Assembly: GCA_017547285.1 (NCBI GenBank)
Contig: JAFYQB010000113.1
Coordinates: forward strand, 47,749 to 111,748
Reading direction: 5' to 3'
DNA from: Clostridia bacterium
GTDB lineage: Bacteria; Bacillota; Clostridia; Christensenellales; Aristaeellaceae
Length of the DNA: 64,000 bases
Every line of letters starts with the position of its first letter. Position 1 is the first letter of the stretch. Of this stretch, positions 48,037 through 57,279 are shown one piece after another. The notes under the pieces are model-generated. The model saw only the letters and a list, made by a program, of their open reading frames with translations. It was not told the DNA's origin and did no database searches. Both the position numbers and the translations under genes were made by a program.

Positions 48037-48974
48037 TTGTTTGCTCCTTTGGTCAGTTCGTCAAGATCGTTAAGCATCAGCATGGCCGTTTCGCGGTCGG
48101 GCAAGGTTGCGCCGCTGGCCTTGGCATGTCCGCCGCCGCCATACTTGACGGCAATGGGGTTGATATTATACTGGCTGGAGCGCAGCTCGCACAGCACGCC
48201 GCGTTCGGTTTCGGTAAAGTTGGCCCAGATATCCACGCCCTGAATATCGCTCATCACGCCGACCATGCCGCGTGAGACGGTAAACTCGTCCGCTCCGGTG
48301 GCGTCCAGCTCTTCCCGTGTAGTATAGATATACGCCACGCGGCAGGGCGTGAAACGGATTTTAAGTGTGTACTTTGCTCGGAGGAGCAGTTGATCAAAGT
48401 CGCTGGCGTAGAGCTGGCGGTAGATTTCGTTGGTATCCACCCCGTGTTCCAGCAGGAAGGCGGCGCAGCGCATGGTCTGCGGGCTGGTGGAATCGTATCG
48501 GAAACGCCCGGAATCGGTGACCATGCCGGTATAGAGCGCGGTCGCCGCCGCACTGTTCATGCGCAGACCCATTTCCATACAGAAAGCGGTAATCAGACCG
48601 CAGCAGCTTTCATAGCTGCTGTCCACCAGCTCCACCGGCGCAATTTGACCGATGAAAAGGTGATGGTCAATGCGGCACAGTGCTTTGGCCTGCTGATAGC
48701 GGGAATCGCTGATCAGATGCGGCGCGGAGGTATCCAGAATGATGCACAGCGCGGTGGGAAAGATTTCATCCGCTACTTCGTCCATCACGCTGTCTGCCAT
48801 AAAGGCATAGCGGCCTGCGGCGTCGCCGGTCATGTATACGGTTTTTCCGGGAAAGTTTTCAAGAATGATCTGTTTAAGACCCGTCTGGCTGCCCAGCGCA
48901 TCGCCGTCCGGATTGGTATGCCGGTGGATGATGATGGGATCGTTTTCGCGGATCAGGGACAGGAGGTTTTTCAT
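48033..48974 (-). CDS. DHH-family phosphoesterase (NrnA-like), first of a tandem pair
   Basis: 313 residues. 'IIHRHTNPDGDALGSQ' (Asp23, Asp25), 'IILDTSAPHL', 'RIDHHLF', 'YTGMVTDSGRFRYD' and 'YGGGGHAKASGATL' match NrnA closely. GAGGTGC precedes ATG 48974. It heads the operon DHH-DHH-SurE-GNAT, with all junctions overlapping. Having two adjacent, divergent copies suggests a heteromer or split specificity (nanoRNA versus pAp). Confidence 0.9.
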   Translation of the reverse strand: MKNLLSLIRENDPIIIHRHTNPDGDALGSQTGLKQIILENFPGKTVYMTGDAAGRYAFMADSVMDEVADEIFPTALCIILDTSAPHLISDSRYQQAKALCRIDHHLFIGQIAPVELVDSSYESCCGLITAFCMEMGLRMNSAAATALYTGMVTDSGRFRYDSTSPQTMRCAAFLLEHGVDTNEIYRQLYASDFDQLLLRAKYTLKIRFTPCRVAYIYTTREELDATGADEFTVSRGMVGVMSDIQGVDIWANFTETERGVLCELRSSQYNINPIAVKYGGGGHAKASGATLPDRETAMLMLNDLDELTKGANK

Positions 48975-49012
48975 GGAGCAGCACCTCGCAGATGATGACA
49001 GTATGTTTTTTC

Positions 49013-49042
49013 AGTATCGCACAGGGAAAAAGGATTTGTCAA
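49013..49042 (-). promoter_or_regulatory. Promoter of the DHH-SurE operon
   Basis: On the minus strand TTGACA (49042-49037), 18-base spacer, GATACT (49018-49013). Divergent from the next promoter. Confidence 0.6.
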
Positions 49043-49078
49043 GAAGCATGGAAGCGTAGCTGTAAATTCAATTTATGA

Positions 49079-49107
49079 TTGCGAATTATGGAAAGGTAGA
49101 ATATAAT
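49079..49107 (+). promoter_or_regulatory. Sigma-A promoter of the adaptor/exporter operon
   Basis: TTGCGA (49079-49084), 17-base spacer, TATAAT (49102-49107), about 44 bases before ATG 49151. No internal promoter or terminator is obvious until 58185, consistent with one seven-gene transcript. Confidence 0.75.
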
Positions 49108-49150
49108 AAAATAGCATTTTTCCGCGCAATCAAACAAAAGAGGTGTCTGT

Positions 49151-50521
49151 ATGAAGAACACTGTCAAAATGCTTCTGTGTCTGATGATCTGCCTTATGCT
49201 GTTTACCAGTGCCTTTGGCGCAGAGTGCGCCGGCAGGCTGGTGGATCACGAAGAACTGCTGCGTTACCCTTCCTATGCCTGTGATCAGGAAACGGGCAAG
49301 TGGACCGTGCATGCCTATCAGGCGGATGCGCTGATGGACCGTTTCTGGGAATACGGCATGCGTTCGAGCCAGCGGATGATCGCGTTCCATCTGGCGGCGG
49401 AGGGCGACGTGCGCACCGGCGTATGGACGCCTGTTCTGCGCATTTATCATATCGACGGCGGTATGATCCGCGCCCGCGCTGTGAGCATTCTGGTGGACGG
49501 ACAGCGCTTTGATCTGGCTGCATCCTCCGAAAGCGTAACGCACAGCCGTCATACGGCGGAGCGCATCACCGTGCCGCTGAACAGGCAGGGCATGCAGGTG
49601 GCCGCCGCTATGGAGAATGCCGAAAATGTGATGATCCGTCTGATCGGCAATGAAGAGTATACCGTTTCGGTCAACCGCAGCGCAACGGCGGAGCGTCAGG
49701 GTGTGGAGGGCGCATCGCTGGGCGTGATGCCTCATGGATTGGCCCTGCTGCGTGAACTGGGCGTGGAAAACTATGACCTTTGGGATCTGAGCGCTGCGGC
49801 CTGGGAAAAGGAATACGGATATCTGCCCGCTGTCACCCAGGGTTCGGTGGAGAATATGCTGTGTGAAAAGCGGCTGACGGATAAAATGGGTATGGTACTG
49901 CCCGACGCCAGCGGCGACGCCGCCGTGGCTGCGCAGGAAAAGCTGATCGAATTCGGCTTCCTGAACGGTACCGCCTACTGGAAAATGACCGATGCGGCGG
50001 AGGAAGCGGTGCTGCGTGCGCAGAAGTATCTGGGCCGTGTACCCACCGGCTGTGTGGATGCTGCGCTGCTGGAGGCTCTGGCGGAAGGCAGCGCTGTTGA
50101 AAACACCCCGGCTCCCGCTATGCAGCCCGTTGGCGAAACGGCGGAAGTGAGCCTGGAACGCTACTGGTTTGCCGGCGGCGTAAGCGCATCCGCCAATGTG
50201 GAAACGCTTCGCACCACTGCCAACAGCGATAATGTGTTCCTGGCTGCCGACGGCTTCATCCGCAACATGAGCGCACAGGAGCTTCATCTGTTCATGCAGA
50301 TGGAAGCGAACGTTGTTTATAATGGCAAATACGCCTATGAAGCGGAACTGGCGGTGGAAACAAGCGGCGGCACAGAGCTGGATACCCGTCTGCTGCCCAT
50401 GGCGCAGGCCCGTCTGCTTGCCTATGCCGAAATTCCTGCCGCGCTGGCTGAGGATGCCAACGCACAATGGAGCGTTGTGTTTGAACTGGAAGGCGAAAGC
50501 CTGACCATCGACCTTGAGTGA
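49151..50521 (+). CDS. Secreted protein of unknown function with a peptidoglycan-binding-like segment
   Basis: 456 residues, signal peptide 'MKNTVKMLLCLMICLMLF' ending 'SAFGA-EC'. Two beta-rich regions (about 50-180 and 325-456) flank a helical stretch. Residues about 253-312 ('AQEKLIEFGFLNG', 'AVLRAQKYLG', 'GCVDAALLEAL') follow the repeat pattern of PG_binding_1 domains. GAGGTGTCTG precedes ATG 49151. First gene of the exporter operon, directly upstream of three HlyD-type adaptors, so it may be the exported cargo or an external wall-bound part of the machine. I do not recognise the full-length family. Confidence 0.7.
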   Translation: MKNTVKMLLCLMICLMLFTSAFGAECAGRLVDHEELLRYPSYACDQETGKWTVHAYQADALMDRFWEYGMRSSQRMIAFHLAAEGDVRTGVWTPVLRIYHIDGGMIRARAVSILVDGQRFDLAASSESVTHSRHTAERITVPLNRQGMQVAAAMENAENVMIRLIGNEEYTVSVNRSATAERQGVEGASLGVMPHGLALLRELGVENYDLWDLSAAAWEKEYGYLPAVTQGSVENMLCEKRLTDKMGMVLPDASGDAAVAAQEKLIEFGFLNGTAYWKMTDAAEEAVLRAQKYLGRVPTGCVDAALLEALAEGSAVENTPAPAMQPVGETAEVSLERYWFAGGVSASANVETLRTTANSDNVFLAADGFIRNMSAQELHLFMQMEANVVYNGKYAYEAELAVETSGGTELDTRLLPMAQARLLAYAEIPAALAEDANAQWSVVFELEGESLTIDLE

Positions 50522-50529
50522 GGCTGGGT

Positions 50530-51615
50530 ATGCGCTGGAAAACATTGATTGTATGCCTGCTGTCGGCTTGTCTGCTCACTTCGTGCACATTGCTGCCCCA
50601 GGAGGAGACCATTCGCACCGCGCCGCTGGTTCGTACCTATACAAGGCCCGAATACCACACCGTGCAGGTGGAGCGCGGCGATCTGATCAATCGGGTCAAG
50701 GTCAGCTGCAGCTATGTGCCTGTGCAGACGGCCAGCCTGTCTTTTCAGCTGGATGACGAATTCATTGACCGCTGCATGGTACAAGCAGGAGACACGGTTG
50801 CGGAAGGCCAGCTGCTGGCGCAGCTGCAGCTGGGCAATCTGGAAGCGCAGATTGCGGCAGCGGAAAACGACATTGCTGTGCTTGAACTACAGATAGCCTA
50901 TGAGCAAAACCGGTATGATCTGGATTTGCAGAGGCTGGAGATCACCACGGAACAGATGGATGCGCCGGAACGGGAAAAGGTCTGGCATCAGGCGGAAGAA
51001 AACTTTTTGCAGTTGATGAAGTCGCTGCAGGATTCGCTTACCTACAAGCAGCTTACGCTGAAGGGGCTGCAGAAAAAGCTGGATCAAAGACAGATCCGTG
51101 CGCCTTTCGGCGGAACCGTTACCCGCGTGGCTGATTTTGAGGAGGGCGAAAAGAGCGAATTCGGCGTTGGCGTAATAACGGTGGTGGATTCCACACGTTC
51201 TATTTTCCGCGCTTCTACGGAACATTGGAATCGCTTTGAACCGGGTGACAGCCACATGGTAACGGTCAAAAAGGAAAACTATGAAGCCGTTGTTGTCAGC
51301 GCGCAGGAGCTGGGCCTGCCAGAACCGGTACGGGAGGAAGGCAAAAAGAGCTATGTGTACTTTGCTCTTACACAGCCCAGCTTTGAACTGAAGGACGGCG
51401 ATACCGGCACATTGGAGATCGTGCTGGATGAGCGGCTGAATACGCTGTATGTGCCTGCAAAGGCCGTTACGCTGGCGAACGAAAAACCGATTGTGTATTA
51501 CCTGCGTGAGGATGGCATGAAGGCCTACAAGTATGTGGAGCCGGGCATGACCATCAACGCCCTTACAGAGATCCTCAGCGGTCTGGAAGAGGGCGAAAGC
51601 GTGGTCATCAAGTAA
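50530..51615 (+). CDS. HlyD/MacA-type adaptor lipoprotein (adaptor 1)
   Basis: 361 residues from ATG 50530 with GAGG just before; a GTG at 50518 would overlap the previous stop. Signal peptide 'MRWKTLIVCLLSACLLTSC' with a lipobox, so it is membrane-anchored by lipid. Barrel-sandwich and coiled-coil pattern: 'VQAGDTVAEGQLLAQLQLG', a helical hairpin at about 90-180 with 'LQKKLDQRQIRAPFGGTVT' closing the lipoyl domain, then a beta-barrel and membrane-proximal domain ending 'LSGLEEGESVVIK'. This is the only clear lipoprotein I found in the window. It shows that the organism uses lipoboxes. Confidence 0.87.
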   Translation: MRWKTLIVCLLSACLLTSCTLLPQEETIRTAPLVRTYTRPEYHTVQVERGDLINRVKVSCSYVPVQTASLSFQLDDEFIDRCMVQAGDTVAEGQLLAQLQLGNLEAQIAAAENDIAVLELQIAYEQNRYDLDLQRLEITTEQMDAPEREKVWHQAEENFLQLMKSLQDSLTYKQLTLKGLQKKLDQRQIRAPFGGTVTRVADFEEGEKSEFGVGVITVVDSTRSIFRASTEHWNRFEPGDSHMVTVKKENYEAVVVSAQELGLPEPVREEGKKSYVYFALTQPSFELKDGDTGTLEIVLDERLNTLYVPAKAVTLANEKPIVYYLREDGMKAYKYVEPGMTINALTEILSGLEEGESVVIK

Positions 51616-51626
51616 GGAGGGAGCCC

Positions 51627-52703
51627 ATGAAAAAATGGATTTGCATATGGCTGTTCCTGGCTTTGTGCGCTCCCTGCGCACTGGCTCAGGAAGCGCCCGA
51701 ACTGCTTGAACCGGCGGGCGTGCAGATGAACGCCGTCGAAGCGTTCATTGGCGATATTTCCAGTATTGCGGTGCACCCTGCTTCGGTGGTGCCTTACGTG
51801 GAGGAGTTTTTCTTTGAGCAGGAGGGCGTGATCGAGGAAATGCATGTCATCATCGGTCAGCAGGTAAAGGCCGGCGATCCGCTCATCACGCTGGATACCG
51901 AATCCGAAACCGAGCGCGTTCAAACGCTGCACCGCCAGCTGGAGGAACTGGAAACCAATACCGCTTATGAGCAGGAACTGGCCGAAATTGATCTGGCCAT
52001 TCTGAATGCAGAACTGCGCCAGCTGAACCGAAAAGGCGACGCGACTGCCGCAGCGCTCAAGGAACTGGATATTCAGCAGAAAAAGCTGGATTTGGAACTG
52101 GCAGCCGATTTGCGTGCTCTGGAAAAGGAAAAACTGACCGGCGAACTGGAACGGCTGGAAACTGAAATTCAGAAAAACGTGCTGTATGCGCCTTTTGACG
52201 GCCGTGTGGCCTATATGAGCAGCGAATGGCGGCACGGCGATTATGTAGGCGCCTTCACTCCGCTCATTTACCTGGCGGATGACAGCAGGCTGCTTGTAGA
52301 ATCCGATTATATTTCCAACACCACGCTGGACTTTGCACACGCCGTATATGCGCAGGTTGGTTCAAAGCAGTACGCCATGACGGCTACGCCCGTGGATGAA
52401 AAGAAATATATGGCGCAGGTGCTGGCCGGCGTCAAGCTGCGCCGCCAGTTTACGTTTGACGAACCGACGGAAGAACTGGAAGCAGGCCAGTATGCGGTCA
52501 TCTGTGTGGAAAGCAATTACCGCCCGGATGCGCTGCTGGTGCCTACCAATACCCTTTACACTGCGGACCGTACCCGTTATCTGTATGTGATGGAGAATGG
52601 CGTGCGCGTACGCCGTGAAGTGACCGTGGGCGTTACCACCGACTGGTATACCCAGATCATAGAAGGGCTGCAGGAAGGAGAGCTGGTTTATGTTAAGGAA
52701 TAA
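51627..52703 (+). CDS. HlyD/MacA-type adaptor (adaptor 2)
   Basis: 358 residues. Signal peptide 'MKKWICIWLFLALCAPCALA', type I cleavage before QEAPE. Lipoyl half 'VIIGQQVKAGDPLITLDTES', coiled-coil hairpin rich in Leu/Glu (about 95-185), second half 'KNVLYAPFDGRVAYMSSEW', and adaptor ending 'IEGLQEGELVYVKE'. AAGGAGG precedes ATG 51627. It overlaps the next adaptor by 14 bases, suggesting equal synthesis of the two. May form mixed hexamers with adaptors 1 and 3. Confidence 0.87.
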   Translation: MKKWICIWLFLALCAPCALAQEAPELLEPAGVQMNAVEAFIGDISSIAVHPASVVPYVEEFFFEQEGVIEEMHVIIGQQVKAGDPLITLDTESETERVQTLHRQLEELETNTAYEQELAEIDLAILNAELRQLNRKGDATAAALKELDIQQKKLDLELAADLRALEKEKLTGELERLETEIQKNVLYAPFDGRVAYMSSEWRHGDYVGAFTPLIYLADDSRLLVESDYISNTTLDFAHAVYAQVGSKQYAMTATPVDEKKYMAQVLAGVKLRRQFTFDEPTEELEAGQYAVICVESNYRPDALLVPTNTLYTADRTRYLYVMENGVRVRREVTVGVTTDWYTQIIEGLQEGELVYVKE

Positions 52704-53772
52704 GCTGTGCCTTTTGCTGGCTCTGTGCCTGTTTGTGCCTTCTGCTCTGGCGGAAAGCCCCAGCATCATTTCGAATGAAATGATTCAGACCGAAACCGTC
52801 AACTATTCCAAAACCGCAGTGGTGGAAGTAGGAGAATACAAGCGCGATTACAACGCTACGGCATCGGAGTACTATCCCAATACCTATGAGCTGGCGGCGG
52901 AGATTGATAATGCCAGTTTTCTCAAGTATCATGTTGCGCGCAGCCAGCAGGTGAAAAAAGGCGACATTCTGGCGACCTTTACCATTGAAGTGGACGAGGC
53001 TGCCACAGCCTCTGCAAAGCTCTCGCTGGAGCGCGCGCAGGAGGATTACCTGAGCAATTCAGCGAAGAAGCGTGAGGAAATATCCGAAATGCTCAGAGAG
53101 CAGTCATCCATCCGTGACGCCTGCGAGCGCGAGGTGATGACGCTTCGTATCCGTCGTGCCCAGGTAGCCTATGAGCAGTACTGCTATCAGCAGGAGTGCG
53201 CCATCGCCCGTATGACGGAAGAGGCAGCGGAACTGGAAGAGGCCAACAGCAGCTGCTACCTGTATGCGCCTTACGATGGTGTGATTACCCATGTTGCCTA
53301 CAAGCGCGAGGGCGAGAAGATCTATGCCAATGAAACGCTCATCACCATGTACCGTGAGGATGGCATGCTTCTGCGCATCAGCAATGACCAGCTCTATTTC
53401 CGCTATGGCATGCCTGTTTCAGTAACCATCGGGCCCAAAAATAATCCGGAAGTGTTTCAGGGCCGTGTGGTGGCGGCAGATAACATTCTGCCTGAAAACC
53501 GCCGCCTCGGACATGCCTTCATCCAGCTCGATCCCTTTGAGGGCGAAGCGCCGCGCATGAACCGCATGACGGCGACCGGTACATCCGAATATCTGGGAAA
53601 TGTGATGGTTATTCCGCGGCGGGCCGTGACCCTGGATGCCGGCAAAAACTACGTGGAATGCCTGGTCAACGGAAATTTGCAGAAACACTTTATCAACATC
53701 GGTCTTTCCAACATGTCCAATGTGTGGGTGCTGCAGGGGTTGGATGTGGGCGATACCATTATTCTGGACTGA
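52690..53772 (+). CDS. HlyD/MacA-type adaptor (adaptor 3)
   Basis: 360 residues. Signal peptide 'MLRNKLCLLLALCLFVPSALA', cleavage before ESPS. 'SQQVKKGDILATFTIEVDE' and 'SSCYLYAPYDGVITHVAYK' are the two lipoyl halves around a coiled-coil hairpin. C-terminal 'VLQGLDVGDTIILD' matches adaptors 1 and 2. AAGGAGAG in the previous gene serves ATG 52690. Twelve bases later the large permease begins. Three non-identical adaptors next to one permease is unusual. Confidence 0.87.
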   Translation: MLRNKLCLLLALCLFVPSALAESPSIISNEMIQTETVNYSKTAVVEVGEYKRDYNATASEYYPNTYELAAEIDNASFLKYHVARSQQVKKGDILATFTIEVDEAATASAKLSLERAQEDYLSNSAKKREEISEMLREQSSIRDACEREVMTLRIRRAQVAYEQYCYQQECAIARMTEEAAELEEANSSCYLYAPYDGVITHVAYKREGEKIYANETLITMYREDGMLLRISNDQLYFRYGMPVSVTIGPKNNPEVFQGRVVAADNILPENRRLGHAFIQLDPFEGEAPRMNRMTATGTSEYLGNVMVIPRRAVTLDAGKNYVECLVNGNLQKHFINIGLSNMSNVWVLQGLDVGDTIILD

Positions 53773-53784
53773 TCGGAGGAAGCC

Positions 53785-56598
53785 ATGCTCAGATTTGTCA
53801 TTCGCAAAATGCTCAGCAAAAAGTGGATGATCCTGTCGCTGCTGATTGGCAACATCCTGCTGATCAGCATTGCTGCGGGCAATCCCATGTATACCCATGC
53901 GGTATTTCAGCGAACCATTACCAAAAATCTGGAAAATTATCTGAATACCAAAAACGCCTATCCGGGCCTGATCAACTTCAAAATCAAAAGTCAGACGGAT
54001 GAACTGGCCAAAGTGCGCGAGCATATGGCTGTTGTGGATGGAATGCCGGAAGCTTTCGGAGTGGACGCGCTGCATACCATCACGCACTACAGTACCATCA
54101 AATCCTCTGCTGACCTGGAAGTGGTTCGCGATGATGCGGATGATCAGCGCCTGACCATTGCCTGCCTGAGTGATCTGGAACAGCATATTGATCTGGTGGC
54201 GGGGCGCATGTTCAGCGCGGAACCGGATGAAAACGGTGTGTATGACGCCATCCTCAGCGAAAAAGCGATCATCAACCAGAATCTGATGCTGGATGATGTG
54301 CTGACCTTTTCCCGGATTGTGGATGAGAAGGAAGAACCGCTCAAGGTGCGCGTAGCCGGCGTATTTACCAACAGTTCGGATGAGGATATCTACTGGGTGC
54401 GCACACCCAGCTCCTACCACGATACGCTCTTCATTGCGCAGGAAGCCTTCGAACAGCGTTTCCTGAGCACGGAGGAACTGCCGTGGCTGATCAACGCAAA
54501 CTGGTATGTGCTTTTGGATTATACCGCCATGCGCGGTGAAAACGTGCCGCAGATGCTGGCTGTAGCCGATGGATACCGTCACCGGTTCAACGGCAATGCC
54601 GTGCGTGCCTACAACGATAACTTCTCGGATGTTTTTACCGCCTATATGACCACGACCCAGAAAGTACAGGTGACCCTGTGGGTTCTGCAGGTGCCGATCT
54701 TTATGCTGCTGGCCGCGTTCATCTTTATGGTGTCCCGCCAGATGCTGGAGATTGAGCAGAGCGAAATTGCTGTCATCAAAAGCCGCGGCGCGGGCAAAAT
54801 GCAGATTTTTGGCATCTACCTGATCCAGAGCCTGCTGGTGTCTGCCATTGCATTTGCGGCCGGTATTCCGCTGGGCATGTATTTGTGTCAGGTGCTGGGT
54901 TCGGCCAACGCTTTCCTGGAGTTTGTGCGCCGCAGCGCCCTGCCTATGGAAGTAACCACCGAGGCGCTGATCTACGCCGGAGCGGCGTCGCTGCTTTCCA
55001 TCTGTGCCATGGTGCTGCCTGCGCTGCGTTATTCCCGTACCGGAATTGTGAACGCAAAAAGGCAGAAGCACCGCAAAGCCACGCCGCTGTGGCAGAAACT
55101 GGGGCTGGATCTGATCGCACTGCTGGTGGCGCTGTATGGTCTGTACAGCTTCAACGGCCAGAAGGAGATCCTGTCCGCCCGCGTGCTGGAAGGCGCTTCG
55201 CTGGATCCGCTGCTGTTTTTGTCCAGTTCGCTGTTCATGATCGGCTGCGGCCTGCTGGCAGTGCGTGTTGTGCCGCTGCTGGTATGGCTGGTGTACCGTC
55301 TGTTCCGCCGCTGGTGGAGCCCGGCCATGTATGCTTCTTTCCTGCATGTGCTTCGCACTCGCAGCAGTCAGAGCTTCATTATGGTGTTCCTGATCATGAC
55401 CATTGCGCTGGGTGTGTTCAATGCGCAGGCGGCGCGTACCATCAACCAGAATGCCGAGGACAATCTGTACTATACCATCGGTGCGGATGTGGTGCTGCAG
55501 GAAAAGTGGGACAGCACCGAAAGCACAGACACGGAGGGAAGCGCCGCTTCTGCCAGTGAAGTCATCTACTACGAACCGGACTTCGGCCGCTTTGAGGGGC
55601 TGGAAGAGGCGGAAGCCGTTACGCGTGTGTATGTGAACCAGAGCGCGAATGTTTCGGTCAGTGGAGGCGGAACCATCAAAAACATTCAGCTGATGGGCAT
55701 TCACACCAGAGAGTTCGGTTCGGTGGCGTGGTACAAGGACAGCCTGAGTGATGTGCACTGGTACCATTACCTGAACGCCATGGCGCAGAACAGCCGTGCG
55801 GTGCTGGTTTCCCGCAACTTTGCCGATAAGCATGGCTACGAGCTGGGCGATTCCATCACCTACCGCACCAACAACAGCGACAGCATGCGCGGCGTGATCT
55901 ACGGCTTTGTGGATTATTTCCCCGGCTGGGTGCCTGTGACCTATGCCAAGGGATCCAACGGTCTGTATGAGGAAAAGGAAAATTACCTGATTGTTGCGCA
56001 CCTCTCGCAGCTTCAGTCTTCCATGGGCGTTATGCCATACCAGGTGTGGATCCGGAACAGGGATTCCAGCTCCTACCTCTACGACTTTGCCGAAAACAAC
56101 AGCAAGGGTTTTTCAACGTTCCGCGACGCCAAAGCAGAACTGATCGAAAAAAAGAACGATCCCATTCTGCAGGGTACCAACGGTATTCTGACGGTCGGCT
56201 TCATAGTGGTGCTTCTGCTGTGCTCGGTAGGCTTTCTGATTTTCTGGATCCTGTCCATCCAGTCCCGCTCGCTGCTGTTTGGTATCTTCCGCGCCATGGG
56301 CATGACCATGCGTGAGGTGTTTACCATGCTGATCAATGAGCAGGTGTTCATTTCCGGATTGTCCATTGCCGTCGGCGCACTGGTGGGACATCTGACAGCC
56401 AGGTTCTATATGCCGCTTATCCAGTTGGCTTATGCTGCCAGCGATAATGCGCTGCAGCTGGAATTGATCAGCCATTCCACGGACACAGTCCGGCTCTTTG
56501 GCGTGATCGGTGCAGTGATGCTTGTTTGTATGTTGATTCTTGGCATGCTGATCTCGCGCATGAAGGTCACGCAGGCGCTGAAACTGGGGGAGGACTGA
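53785..56598 (+). CDS. Large FtsX/MacB-type ABC permease
   Basis: 937 residues, integral membrane. First span at about 13-35, a large extracytoplasmic domain to about 285, then FtsX-type spans ('QVPIFMLLAAFIFMVSRQML', 'LIQSLLVSAIAFAAGIPLGM', 'AGAASLLSICAMVLPALRY'), further spans near 440-540 ('FIMVFLIMTIALGVF'), a second large external domain, and a C-terminal FtsX set ('FIVVLLLCSVGFLIFWILS', 'VFISGLSIAVGALVGHL'). This two-FtsX layout works as a mechanotransmitter in MacB/LolCE-like systems rather than as a channel. GGAGGAAG precedes ATG 53785. Works with one or both ATPases that follow and the three adaptors before it. Confidence 0.87.
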   Translation: MLRFVIRKMLSKKWMILSLLIGNILLISIAAGNPMYTHAVFQRTITKNLENYLNTKNAYPGLINFKIKSQTDELAKVREHMAVVDGMPEAFGVDALHTITHYSTIKSSADLEVVRDDADDQRLTIACLSDLEQHIDLVAGRMFSAEPDENGVYDAILSEKAIINQNLMLDDVLTFSRIVDEKEEPLKVRVAGVFTNSSDEDIYWVRTPSSYHDTLFIAQEAFEQRFLSTEELPWLINANWYVLLDYTAMRGENVPQMLAVADGYRHRFNGNAVRAYNDNFSDVFTAYMTTTQKVQVTLWVLQVPIFMLLAAFIFMVSRQMLEIEQSEIAVIKSRGAGKMQIFGIYLIQSLLVSAIAFAAGIPLGMYLCQVLGSANAFLEFVRRSALPMEVTTEALIYAGAASLLSICAMVLPALRYSRTGIVNAKRQKHRKATPLWQKLGLDLIALLVALYGLYSFNGQKEILSARVLEGASLDPLLFLSSSLFMIGCGLLAVRVVPLLVWLVYRLFRRWWSPAMYASFLHVLRTRSSQSFIMVFLIMTIALGVFNAQAARTINQNAEDNLYYTIGADVVLQEKWDSTESTDTEGSAASASEVIYYEPDFGRFEGLEEAEAVTRVYVNQSANVSVSGGGTIKNIQLMGIHTREFGSVAWYKDSLSDVHWYHYLNAMAQNSRAVLVSRNFADKHGYELGDSITYRTNNSDSMRGVIYGFVDYFPGWVPVTYAKGSNGLYEEKENYLIVAHLSQLQSSMGVMPYQVWIRNRDSSSYLYDFAENNSKGFSTFRDAKAELIEKKNDPILQGTNGILTVGFIVVLLLCSVGFLIFWILSIQSRSLLFGIFRAMGMTMREVFTMLINEQVFISGLSIAVGALVGHLTARFYMPLIQLAYAASDNALQLELISHSTDTVRLFGVIGAVMLVCMLILGMLISRMKVTQALKLGED

Positions 56599-56601
56599 GC
56601 G

Positions 56602-57279
56602 ATGAACGATATCTTTCTTTCGGTAAAGGACGTCAAACGCAGTTTTCCTACCGCCAGCGGCGAATTCTGGGCGCTCAAGGGCGTCAGCGCAGAAATTCCG
56701 CGCGGCAAGCTCACCATTCTCAAGGGCCGTTCCGGCAGCGGCAAAACCACGCTGCTCAATATTCTGGGTGCACTGGACAAGCCTACGGAAGGCGATGTGC
56801 TGTTTGATGGAAAAAGCATTGTTTCCATGAGCGAGCACAAACGTGCACAACTCAGACGCAGAGAAGTTGGCTTTGTTTTCCAGTCTGTTGCACTGATTCC
56901 CATGATGAATGCGCTGGAAAACGTGCAGTATGCCCTTCGCATGGCACGCAGCAGGGAAAAACAGCTTGATCGGGCGATGGAATGCCTGAAAATGGTGGGT
57001 CTGGGCGCGCGCGTGCAGCATATGCCGCAGGAACTTTCCGGCGGCGAGCAGCAGCGCGTGGCCATTGCCCGCGCCATTGCGCACCGCCCCAAGATCATCT
57101 TTGCAGATGAACCTACCGGCGAGCTGGATACCGTCACCGGTCTGCAGGTGGTCAAAATCTTCAAGGAGCTTTGCGAGCGGGAGGGCGTGACCATTGTCAT
57201 GACAACGCATGACACGGGGCTGATGGAGATCGGCGACGCAGTCATCGAGCTGGAGGACGGTGAGAGAATCAATGGATAA
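56602..57279 (+). CDS. ABC exporter ATPase 1 (MacB/LolD-type)
   Basis: 225 residues. Walker A 'GRSGSGKTT', Q-loop 'VFQSVALIP', signature 'LSGGEQQRVAIARAI', Walker B 'IIFADEPTGELD', switch 'MTTHDTG'. Size and motifs are those of LolD/MacB-associated ATPases. ATG 56602 comes 3 bases after the permease stop, behind GGGGAGG. The next ATPase overlaps its 3' end by 8 bases. Confidence 0.93.
   Translation: MNDIFLSVKDVKRSFPTASGEFWALKGVSAEIPRGKLTILKGRSGSGKTTLLNILGALDKPTEGDVLFDGKSIVSMSEHKRAQLRRREVGFVFQSVALIPMMNALENVQYALRMARSREKQLDRAMECLKMVGLGARVQHMPQELSGGEQQRVAIARAIAHRPKIIFADEPTGELDTVTGLQVVKIFKELCEREGVTIVMTTHDTGLMEIGDAVIELEDGERING

Noticed and set aside
53419..56001. 860-codon minus-strand open frame
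   Set aside because: Shadow of adaptor 3 and the FtsX permease; product lacks membrane or domain features.
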